This document shows, one piece after another, positions 55,391 through 64,000 of a stretch of DNA of 64,000 nucleotides. A program made the translations under genes and the position numbers. The DNA comes from Cheiracanthium punctorium (lineage: Eukaryota; Arthropoda; Arachnida; Araneae; Cheiracanthiidae), in the NCBI GenBank assembly GCA_038373885.1, contig JAWZYV010013141.1, forward strand, positions 2,294,001 to 2,358,000. Direction: 5' to 3'. Under the pieces are notes generated by a model. The model ran no database searches. It worked only from the letters and a program-made list of their open reading frames with translations, and was not told the DNA's origin. Within the stretch, counting starts at the first letter, position 1, and the number at the start of each line of letters is the position of its first letter.

Positions 55391-56474
55391 ATTTTCTGGA
55401 TTTCTTGATAACTTAACATGGTTCTGGCAGTAATTTTGTCTGTTTTTTTTTCTTTCCTCTTGTTTTTCACTCTATTTCTTTCTCTCTCTTTTTACTCCTT
55501 CGCTCTAGCTGTTTAATTTGTGTCACTTACTTTTCTCTGATGGCATCGATTTCTATTGGCTGCATCACTGAGCTTCGACTCATGTTTCGTTCGCTTCCAT
55601 GTTGGTTTTTACCTTAAATCTATGGTCGTAGCCCCAGGTTACGTAAACGGGTTCCTTTTGTCAGGTAACCTGCAGAAACCTAGATATTTTTTGCTTTTCT
55701 TTTAAATTGAAATGTGAGTATGGTGATAATGGAGTACTCCCTTTCAATTTTCCATTCCATCTCCAGATCATTGCTTGGGTTCATGAAGTTAGGCTTAAGC
55801 CCACATGTTCTCAAGTGGCTTGTTTTCCCACTTCTCTTTAGCTTTGATAGCTCTGTTTTTTAAAATACTTATGGCCACTGGATTACCAATTTTTACACTT
55901 GGTTCCAGTTATTTAATTGTTATTATGTACTATCACTTACTCGATGAATTACTTGGGATTCCATACTACGTATAATTTTAGCTATTTTATATTATATATA
56001 TATAATATAAAATAATTAAACTATATATATATTTCCAATTTTATACGTATAGGACACCCGATCGCCCGTGTACACAGTGTAGGTATTTAACATTTTTCAA
56101 ACAGCAACTGATTATCAAAATTATGATACATCTTTTCTGTTTTTTATATAATAATGCTAACATTAAAAGTATAATTATATTAAAATATTTAAAAGCTTGT
56201 TCTATTACTAATCAAAAAGATATTTTCTTTAACATGTTTAATTTTTCATTAGTGTTCATGTTCTTTATAGCAGCTCGTTCATATTTTTAAATGATTACTT
56301 TACTTTAAAATCAATATTAACATAAAAAATGCAATTAGTAAAAGATCTGTGTTACATAATAAGATTTGATTTAGATGGTGGGGTTGAGGTCTCTCTGCCC
56401 TCTAATGACGAGCCGCCACTTTTGATCCACAAATTTAATTTTACTACTGCAACGAATGCAAATTAAGACTGTTC
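55391..56474. other. AT-rich DNA with a perfect palindrome
   Basis: A palindrome of 30 bp is centred near 55,997 (ATTTTATATTATATA and its complement). No gene seen. Confidence 0.45.
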
Positions 56475-56785
56475 CTTCTGAAATCATGAAACTTTTGAAC
56501 AGCTTTTAAAAAAAATTTAATTGCGCTAGAGACTCGAAAAAGACTTACAATGTCTCTTTACTAGTTGTACGGCGAGCTGTTACAAACAATGAACCAATAT
56601 GTGTTCCGAAACACAGACAAAAATGCTAAACATGCCAAATTTGTGCTTATGAAGTTTTTCTAAAAGTTGCATGAGACATGCAGCTTTACTGGTAATATTA
56701 GTCAATACTGCATTGGGTGAAGAATCATGTTTGTTTTTTAAGCTTTTCAAAAGTCCTGTGACGACTGCTTTTTGAAAGGAAGACT
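56475..56785 (+). repeat. R-family repeat
   Basis: GAAATCATGAAACTTTTGAA, GAGACTCGAAAAAGACTTAC, CATGAGACATGCAGCTTTAC and CAAAAGTCCTGTGACGAC. It lacks the middle CTCCTCGGCCC block. Confidence 0.7.
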
Positions 56786-56788
56786 TCA

Positions 56789-57200
56789 ACCCTTCAACGC
56801 GAGGTGTTCTCTCCGTGAGGACACAAAACTATGACGTTTTGACTGTTGCCATTCACGATGAATAAATTTGATTTCTATAAAAAATACTTGGAGGGTGTAA
56901 CAGTTACACGAGAATCCTTTACAGTGTTTAGCGCGTTAATTTCCCATAAAAATTATCAATTATTTGCAGAATTGTCAGGATTATTTTCAACAGCATTGGG
57001 ATCTGCTGAAAACTGGAGAATACGATGAAAATACATTGATACATTGAGAAGAACAACTGGATAGACTGCCCAAAGATGAAAAAAGGACAGCCGTTGGCGT
57101 CGCTCGATTTAACTACCAGAGCGTTTTAACTACCAACTAAATTGAGCGATGGCAACGGCTGTCCTTTTTTCAGAATTAGGAAATGGTTGTTCTTCAAAGG
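56789..57200 (+). mobile_element. P1 element
   Basis: The left edge CAACCCTTCAACGCGAGG has a decayed TTAA (TCAA). The right end GTTCTTCAAAGGGTTAA keeps it. The second arm starts after ACTACCAGAGCG and forms a hairpin with the first around AACTACCA. Confidence 0.75.
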
Positions 57201-57204
57201 GTTA

Positions 57205-57659
57205 AAGTATGCGTCCCCAGGTTACGGTCTGAAATAATACTTTAGTATTTTATCTGCTTAACCAGCTCGTTTTCATCGATACGAGGGAATCAAGGAAAAG
57301 AATCTCTATTCTACTTCCCTGACACTGTTCTTTGAATGCTGTTTTTTTGCTGAGATTCGGTGCCGGTTTTTGAGAGGAATTCCAAGACGAAAGTTGTGGA
57401 TGCAGAAAGTTTTGGGCTAAAATAAAAAAAAAAAAGAAACCAAGCTTATTTGATCTAAACAAAATGTAATTTTTTGGGAGTGGGTCGAAGGGTCTACTTT
57501 TTAGAATTTTCGGGAAATTCTGAAGTTTAGCATCTCTCCTGGATTCGTAACTGAATACCGAGAAGCAACACTGAAAGATAGTCTCTCTAAAGATAGATCT
57601 CTGCAACAAAGAGACGACTACAACGGTGCGGAAAGAACACTGTGGAAAGCTTATATCGC
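57205..57659. other. No gene recognised
   Basis: A 152-codon minus-strand frame spans 57,250-57,708 and runs into the X segment. It contains a phenylalanine run from an A-rich tract and no motif I recognise, so I do not call it. Confidence 0.4.
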
Positions 57660-58395
57660 ATCGCATAGCGTAAGTTTCAAATATGGGGGCCGAGCCCCCA
57701 CATATCACGAGGCTAGCAAGGGGGCGGAGTACGGGTATACCCCCCCCCCCTGAGGATTTGCATAGAAATGATATTTCACCCTTATCCCCGTATCATATAT
57801 GTGATTGCAGAGTGTAACCCCCCCTCCCAGAAAAATTTGTGGCTACGCCACTGATTCACGTACATATAACTTACTTACTATATATAAGTGTAAATTATTG
57901 GAGGCGCTCGAGCTCTAGTGGTCCATAAAATTCTACACCCATGTACGGTAAGTATCCATATTAGTATCTCCTACCATGTAATAAGTTAAAAATAGAAGCA
58001 AAGTAAAAAATCCAAAGGAGGAAAAAAAAAACATTTTGGATGAGATAGTACATTTTAGACACATCTGAACTTCATTTCATACATTTCTTCATTTCATACT
58101 TTACATTGCATAATCTGATTTGAATTAGCCAGAGCCTGGCGAGGGCAGCTTATAGTAACATTGTGTGTTACGTGGCGTCACAATGAATACTAAATCATGA
58201 TTGAAATCAAAAGAAGAAAATTTTTAAAAGTACAAGTAAAGGTTTTTTTTTAAACCTTTGTAATTGGCGTGAAATATTTTTTTTATGTTTGTATAAATTA
58301 GTTTTCTGTATTTAGCGGTAAATTATTGGGTGGGCTCAGCCCTATCCAATTTTGGGGGGCTCGAGCCCACGGGCCATTAACTCTAGCCTTGCACT
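57660..58395 (-). repeat. X segment, copy 2 with GGCGTAGCC MITE
   Basis: Inverted relative to 36,485-37,470. It contains the shared MITE at about 57,712-57,853 (right end GTGGCTACGCCACTG) and lacks the 181-bp MITE. It ends GGGCTCGAGCCCACGGGCC, ACTCTAGCC. Confidence 0.8.
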
Positions 58396-59127
58396 GCACG
58401 GCTTATCTTTCTCGTTAACTTAACCCTTTCGGAGCTTACCTCATACAAACGATTTCAGTTATTTTTTCTCCTTCACAACTAACCAACACACAGCCTTTGA
58501 AATTTACCTACAGCCGTCGCTTAACACACAACGAGCGGCGCGACAGCTTACATACTCGAGAAGTCATTCCCTAAGCAAAAGCGTGACAGATGTCCTTCCA
58601 GAGTCGGACAGACAGACAGAGGGAAAAAAAATAAAACGAGCCTGATTTTAGCCTGATCTTCCCTAACTTAATGAAACGTCTCGAAAGAAAGACAATTCGA
58701 GAAAGTCGCTACATTTTAACCAGGATGTCAGCTACCGCTCGCTGACATGACAATGGGCTGGAACTGTCACAGCCGGTCCGGACCCAGTGACAGGGTCCGG
58801 GTTTACCCTGAGCGAGATGCCGGAGAGATACAGGGTGTTTATGTGACACGCCGAACCGATGTAGCCTACCCAATTAGGGCGTCCCATCCCAGCGGAGGCT
58901 AACCGCGGGTACTCCCGTAATCTGCATCTGCTATCTCGGCTACTGATGTATGGATGGATCTCCATGCGAAAGGGATGGCGCGCTGTGCAAGATGAAGAAA
59001 ATGTGTAATTGAGCTCTGCGCCATTTTGGGATTTTTTTTTTTTTAAATTGGAAAATGATAAGCAGATTGATTTAATCTGCTTATCAGCTCTCGATGGTTG
59101 GGGCAAAGCTTCACGAAGGCTGTCTGT
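58396..59127. other. GC-richer, apparently unique segment with hairpin
   Basis: No partner in the window. A perfect 13-bp inverted repeat with a 5-nt loop (arm TGATAAGCAGATT) lies at 59,056-59,086. A 124-codon minus-strand frame (58,732-59,106) and a 51-codon plus-strand frame (from 58,755) cross it; neither is recognisable. It could be unique regulatory DNA or an unrecognised exon. Confidence 0.4.
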
Positions 59128-59131
59128 TTAA

Positions 59132-59407
59132 CCCATTTGTGCCTGGATATTTTTGCGACTTTCTTCGATTTTTACTGATAACAGAAATAATAGATATATT
59201 TCTGATGTCAACTTCTTGAACAAGGGATGATTTCTTTTAAAATCATGATGCATAAAAATCGAAATATCAACATCCTACTTGGTCATGTTAAAATATTTTG
59301 TAGAGTTGAGGCTCAGTACTCATGAATAAAGGCTAGGAAAAATAAATAACGTTTTCGACTAATAGCGAAAATGCCGTCCCAAAAAAGGTACACTAGGCAT
59401 AAATGGG
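59132..59407 (+). mobile_element. P2 element, 276 bp, nearly identical to 38.6 kb
   Basis: TTAA lies at 59,128-59,131 and 59,408-59,411. About five differences by eye in 276 bp from 38,596-38,871, with no indel. The pair is the youngest-looking in the window. Confidence 0.92.
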
Positions 59408-59411
59408 TTAA

Positions 59412-59925
59412 GGAATCTACCAACGCTCAGAGCTCTTCTTAAAAAATCACAAAATATGGATTAAATATACGCATTTTTTAATTGAAATGTAACTTGAAAG
59501 AATGAAATTAAGCGTAATTCGTAATTCATAAATTCATTCATACTTTTTGTGGAAATAAAAAAAAGGTCATTAAAAAAAAAAGTAAACTTTTACGTTAAAG
59601 CCAGCAGCCGTATAACAAAAATTGGCTGAACATATTTTAGTTTCCTTTATGCTGTTCATTGCTAAGACACTTAACTGTGTAAAGAACAAAAGGTTTTGTG
59701 AAATTCCTAAAATAAATTTAAATATGTCAACTCACAAAAAAAAAGAGTTTTCCTTTTAAAAAAATCATTTGTTTATATAAATAAAAACCTGTAAAATGAT
59801 TAAATTTATTCATAGAGCTTAAATACCAGTTAAAAAAATAGAAAGGAATGTGCGGAACAACGTAAGAAAATTGTGTATAAATATCTGTGAAACTTGTGTT
59901 TTCAGTTTTATCATGAAGAAAATTT
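59412..59925. other. AT-rich DNA
   Basis: A runs at 59,556 and 59,738; no feature seen. Confidence 0.4.
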
Positions 59926-61018
59926 ATTGAAAATAGGGATGGACGCGATACCGCGAGGCGAGACGAGACTTCTCGTAGCCTGGCAATTTCGCGATACGAT
60001 CTCTGGGTGTGCTAGACGAGACTGCAAGACAGTACCATTCAGTGCAAGACTAGGACGCGAGACGATACCTCCAATTGCGAGACGAAAACACGAGACTATC
60101 ACCGGGTGCGAGACGAGATCGCGAGACGACAACTCGGATCAACTCTCGCGCGCGAGACCAGTCTCTCGCTAAAACAGGAAAACATGGTTACAGTCAGTAC
60201 CTCAATTATTATAAGACATTGATTACAAGACTGTACTCCAAGGAAATAGGAATTTTATAGCTAACTTTAGAATTTTATTTATTATCTTTACATTAAAAAA
60301 TGCATTTTGTAAATTAGTCTGTAATTTTTCTTGCAAGTATTTAAGTGAATTATTGAAACTTTTTTCACGGGTATTGTGTCGAGTATAGGTAAAATACATT
60401 TATTAAGGAAGTTACTCCTGCAGCTGGAGTATTCAAAGACCTATTGCCGGGAAACAAGGACGGATGTAGAAGGAGAACTACTGCATTTGCGTCTTTGCAA
60501 CGATGGGAAGCGAAGCAAACAATAATTTTTGGGACAAGCTATGCCATAAGACTTAATGCCCCTGGGCTACGCAGCTAATATAGATATATATTAAATCTTA
60601 TATTAAAATAGATAAACTTACGAATTAAGTAAACAATGATTCCAGTAATTGTAGGCAATGATAAAACCAATTAAAAATTAATATGAGGAAAAAAAACACG
60701 AAGCCAAGTGTAATGCACAATAGATCACAGTAACATGTGACAAAACCATTAAACATGCCAATAAAAGGAAAATGAAATGCGTTTCGCGGGCTTCTTAAAA
60801 TTGTGGCTCTTATCGGCTAGACTCAAATATTTAGCTTTTGATGCTCTATGCTGAATTTTCTGAGTCCTATTTGCAATAACATTAGAAAAAACACTTATGA
60901 TTTTAACATGGAGGCGTAAAAGTTGGTTCTGAAGAAGGGCCGAACTGGACCGCTGAAACGTCCCGGACGATTAAATAAGACCGACCGCATCTTCCTTCGT
61001 GTACAACGAGATCCGAAC

Positions 61019-61174
61019 TATAGGAACGGACGCTAGACGGAAAATAGGCGTCTCGCAAAACAGCCTTAAAGCTTTGTCTCGTCTCGCAAAATCCCTATAC
61101 CGTAATGTTGAAAATACTCGCCTCGTCTCGCAAAAAAAGCTGTAAATCGCCGTCTCGTCTCGCATCCAGCCCTA
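61019..61174. mobile_element. 156-bp GAGACGA hAT-type MITE, nested
   Basis: ATCCGAAC flanks both sides exactly (61,011-61,018 and 61,175-61,182). The ends are TATAGGAACGGACGC and, inverted, TAGGGCTGGATGCGAGAC. The body closely resembles 44,877-45,053. Confidence 0.92.
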
Positions 61175-61292
61175 ATCCGAACAAAATAATATGGACTTTT
61201 CAATACATCATTCCTCATTAATTTAGCAGGAAGCTTTCCAGAGTTGAAAATTGTGGAAAATTGTGAAATGGAGTGAATTTACAGAATTTTAA

Positions 61293-61580
61293 CCCATTCG
61301 TGCCTGGATATTTTTGCGACTTTCTTCGATGTTTGCTAACACCAGCAGTAATAGATAAATTACTGATGTCAACTTATTGAACAAGGGATGATTTCATTTA
61401 AAATCATTATGGTCATAAAAATTGAAATGTTCAACATCCTACTTGAGACATATTAAAATATTTTGTGGAATTGAGGTTCAATACTCGCGAATAAAGGCTA
61501 GGAAAAATAAATAACGCTTTTCGACTGATAGCGCTAAATGCCGTTCCAATGAAATGGACGCATAGGCATTAAGCATCGGG
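61293..61580 (+). mobile_element. P2 element, diverged
   Basis: TTAA lies at 61,289-61,292 and 61,581-61,584. CCCATTCGTGCCTGG is at the left end; the right end has an extra few bases (CATTAAGCATCGGG). It supplies the empty site for the 17,129 element (TTTGCTAACACCAGCAGTAA). Confidence 0.88.
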
Positions 61581-62309
61581 TTAAACCAGACCCTTGAGTA
61601 AGGTCTCATAACTCTGAAAAGAAGTGCATGTTAGTGAGATTCTATCAGTGTAGCAATATTCAGCTACTCTGAAAGATACGCGATGAACGATAAGAAGAGT
61701 CAATGAGTGTCAATAGGGTTAAGTAGCCTAGGGCAGGGCTTCTCTGTAACCTGCAAAATTTCAAGCCCATAGTTCTTAGTGTGGAATTGCATACCAGACA
61801 AACAAGCAAACTTAATATATAATAACATATATAAGAATAATTATATATAACATATAACTATTTATATATTAGAATAAAGTGGGAAGCATTGTTCAAAGAT
61901 ATGTCCCCTTGCACAGTTTGTATGTCGCGACCTTGCTTGTCGCTGTTGAATCTAGAGCTTCGCGAGGCTGTCCTTGGCTCGAATCTAGAGCTTCCCGAAG
62001 ACAGCCCTTGTTGCCCACCAAACCATAGGTCGGTCTTGTGAACTTCCGATGCCCCAGTCCGCCCTGTTCTCAAGTACGTCTCGCAACCATCCCTAGTTCG
62101 TGTTAAAAAGTAATATTCAAAGAGATTCCATTGCGTGTAGTTACATTTTGAGGCTTCGTACCCGGAAGTAAATATGAAGCAAGGGCTCATCCAAGGGGAG
62201 GGAGAAGGGTTCGCGCTTCCCCTCCGAGAGAGATATAATTGCACTATAAAATAGCTTTCTTAGCTGACAATGGCATATTTCATGCAATTCTGATGATATT
62301 CAAGTTTTG

Positions 62310-62347
62310 CACACACACACACACACACAACAAAAAAAAAAAAAAAA
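62310..62347 (+). repeat. CA microsatellite and A run
   Basis: About nine CA units followed by CAACA and an A run. Confidence 0.9.
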
Positions 62348-62751
62348 TTCTAGATCAGCCATTGGTGTGAAGACAATATGCGAAACCGCGATAAACGTGA
62401 GACGACTGTACATTATTTACTTCTACAAGAAAGTAAAAAATAAAGGTATTTCGGGCGTCAGACAACACGCGAGACTGGTCTCGTGGGAAATGATACCTAC
62501 GAATGCGAGACGAGTCCGCGAGACGATACCCACGGATGTGAGACGAGACCGCGAGGTGCTACTTCGATGGGAAAGTGAGAGACAATAAGAGACCTGGGCT
62601 ATTTCTCGTCTCGCATGGTCTCGCGTCTATCCCTAATTGAAAAGTTAGTTTTTCAGTAAACTCATAAAGAATTTTAACTTTTCCGAATCTATAGCACATT
62701 TCTTTAAAAAGCTGTTCAAGAAAAGCTGTAAAGCAGAAGTTTAAAAAGCTG

Positions 62752-62809
62752 TTGAAAAGTAATGAAAAAATGATACATGATATAATATCACTTTTTCATT
62801 ACTTTTCAA
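62752..62809. repeat. 24-bp hairpin
   Basis: The arms TTGAAAAGTAATGAAAAA... and their complement pair over 24 bp with one mismatch, separated by a 10-nt loop (62,776-62,785). It sits just outside the 2.7-kb hAT element in a short R-like context. Confidence 0.85.
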
Positions 62810-63029
62810 ATATTGATTATTGCTTGCATCCAATAATGCCATTTGATTCACAGCGCTCTCATGTTGAACATTCTCATGTCAGTGTGTTATGCAGATTGTG
62901 TAAACATATATTTTGAACTTCTTTTTCCCAGTCCCTAGCGCAATTAGTTTAATTTGTGTTCAAATGCTCATAAAGGAGATTTAATTCTCTTAAACAAACG
63001 GCTTTAAAATTACTTTTGCACAAACCACG
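62810..63029. other. No feature recognised
   Basis: Unassigned AT-rich stretch with possible decayed R sequence (AGTCCCTAGCGCAATTAG near 62,931). Confidence 0.35.
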
Positions 63030-63245
63030 TTTTCTCTGTCCAGTTTCGGCTGAAGTGTACGTAAAGACCTGGGTTCTGGCCTACCACACGGTTGTCGATC
63101 TAACGGTCTGGAGTTTTGGGCGGTTTCTCCAGATGTAACGTGAATACGCGTCAGAACCCTTTAAAAAGTCCGCCACCCAAGGCACCCCTTCCCCTTGGCA
63201 GGTTTCCCTCACGTAGGCTTACTATAACACAAAATACACAAATAC
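63030..63245 (+). mobile_element. tRNA-derived SINE, head decayed
   Basis: GACCTGGGTTCTGGCCTACC is a worn B box. GTCGATCTAACGGTCTGGAG, GTTTCTCCAGATGTAACGTG and AATACGCGTCAGAACCC match the 9.6-kb SINE body in the opposite orientation. The tail is ATAACACAAAATACACAAAT. Confidence 0.75.
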
Positions 63246-63985
63246 ATTCTGTTTAGTTTCATTTCCAACGTAAATGTTATAAACCGAAATAAAATATAAA
63301 AGGGAAAAAACAAAACAGAAAAACAACTTAAAGTAAAACAAAACAACAAAAAAAAAAGATTTAATAATAGTCAAGTTGTGACCAGCCAAACATGGTTTGT
63401 CGCATTGTCAGGTTCAAGTTCCAGTAACGTTAAAAAACGACTTGGAATGCTGCACGGAGATAGGGCGAGATAACGTCGCATAGCAAAAAAGCCGTTTCTT
63501 GCAGCTGATTTATTACGCGAGGTCCGCGCGCAAATCACCTGAATCTGCCAAGGATGCAAGGAGGATCCTAGATGAAATAAATTCACTTTGTGCGAGAGGA
63601 GTTAGATTGATTCGTCGGCTATTCCGTGGAAATATACGTTTGCTGTCGACAATCGCTGATCCTGGTGTGTAACGGACTGTTTTTTTATATTATATTTTTT
63701 TTTTACTTTTTATTCCGTCCATTCGTTGCCATATCAGGTTCTGTGTTGACTTCGTACTGTTTTTCACTACTGTAATACCTTATCTTTTTTAGTAACATTC
63801 GTACAGACTGCGCGGTACGAATTTAGAATATTAAACATTTTTCTTCTTGTAGTTTATAGAAAAAAAAAAAAAAACTTTTGCACAGCGGTTTTAAAAATAC
63901 ACAAACCACGCGGAGCAAGAAATGTTTTGCTTTCCTATACCGTTGAAAGATTTCAAATGTGGATATCTTAATTGTCATTCCGATA
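63246..63985. other. No gene recognised
   Basis: A-rich at 63,300-63,360 and T-rich at 63,680-63,712. A 71-codon minus-strand frame at 63,371-63,586 has no motif. Confidence 0.35.
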
Positions 63986-64000
63986 TAGGGATAGATGCCA
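63986..64000 (+). mobile_element. Possible start of another TAGGGATG hAT-type element
   Basis: TAGGGATAGATGCC at the window edge resembles the TAGGGATGGACGC terminus. It is cut off here. Confidence 0.35.

Larger units (their letters stand above)
59934..62635. mobile_element. 2.7-kb hAT-type element with GAGACGA ends
   Basis: ATTGAAAA flanks both sides exactly (59,926-59,933 and 62,636-62,643). The ends are TAGGGATGGACGCG and, inverted, TAGGGATAGACGCG. GCGAGACGAGA-like words fill about 59,940-60,165 and, inverted in orientation, about 62,470-62,635. The interior shows no transposase frame and carries a nested MITE of the same terminal type (61,019) and a P2 element (61,293). The 92- and 93-codon frames at its ends reflect the repeated words. 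Confidence 0.88.

Noticed and set aside
55983..56012. 30-bp perfect AT palindrome as a regulatory site
   Set aside because: It is made of TA repeats and is expected in such sequence.
57250..57708. 152-codon minus-strand open frame
   Set aside because: No recognisable motif, a phenylalanine run from a poly-A tract, and overlap with the X repeat and a transposon edge.
58732..59106. 124-codon minus-strand frame in GC-richer DNA
   Set aside because: No family recognised and no splice signals I trust. Left as an unassigned unique island.

Overview
This window looks like AT-rich, gene-poor nuclear DNA of an arthropod. A chelicerate, perhaps a spider, is my guess from the overall flavour of the repeats; it is an inference and not something the sequence proves. 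I found no complete protein-coding gene, no rRNA, no functional tRNA gene, no CRISPR array and no bacterial or viral gene set. The longest open frames (173, 152, 139 and 137 codons) lie in repeats, palindromes or low-complexity DNA and show no recognisable domain. The only protein similarity I recognise is transposase debris: an internally deleted mariner (about 0.9-1.3 kb), inverted N-terminal mariner fragments (49.5-49.8 kb), and a hAT C-terminal dimerisation fragment (about 45.4 kb). One weak candidate for a host terminal exon lies at 45,988-46,106.

Layout. 0-17.5 kb is a patchwork of short repeats: tRNA-derived SINEs, mariner-, hAT- and piggyBac-type miniature elements, and a non-autonomous Helitron at 14,624-15,796. 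It ends in a three-level nest of elements at 16.6-17.5 kb. 17.9-35.8 kb is one large diverged direct duplication: unit 1 about 17.95-29.07 kb, unit 2 about 29.4-35.7 kb. It is built from about six copies of a roughly 1-kb repeat called alpha here. Unit 1 is longer mainly because it later took in identifiable transposons, and unit 2 often supplies the empty site. 36-46 kb holds an X segment (its inverted partner is at 57.7-58.4 kb), TTAA elements, an element with roughly 170-bp internal tandem repeats (39.5 kb, second copy 46.1 kb), a run of seven hairpins (40.35-40.53 kb) and a nest of hAT elements. 47-58 kb has mariner and pogo-like fragments and a three-unit tandem repeat (beta, 50.9-53.6 kb). 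58.4-59.1 kb is GC-richer, apparently unique DNA. 59,934-62,635 is a 2.7-kb hAT-type element with perfect 8-bp flanking duplications.

The biology visible here is the biology of cut-and-paste transposons. Several insertions can be proved inside this window by comparing filled and empty paralogous sites. The most unusual patterns are three points. First, hAT-type elements that share a TAG(A/G)GATG terminus carry different, amplified subterminal words. Second, a serial array of hairpins at 40.35 kb occurs at one of two otherwise similar element ends. Third, a patch at 34.1-34.6 kb looks like homopolymer-shortened consensus sequence. I did not find a convincing new gene system. R, S, P1, P2, Q, X, alpha and beta are labels coined here for repeat families seen within the window.
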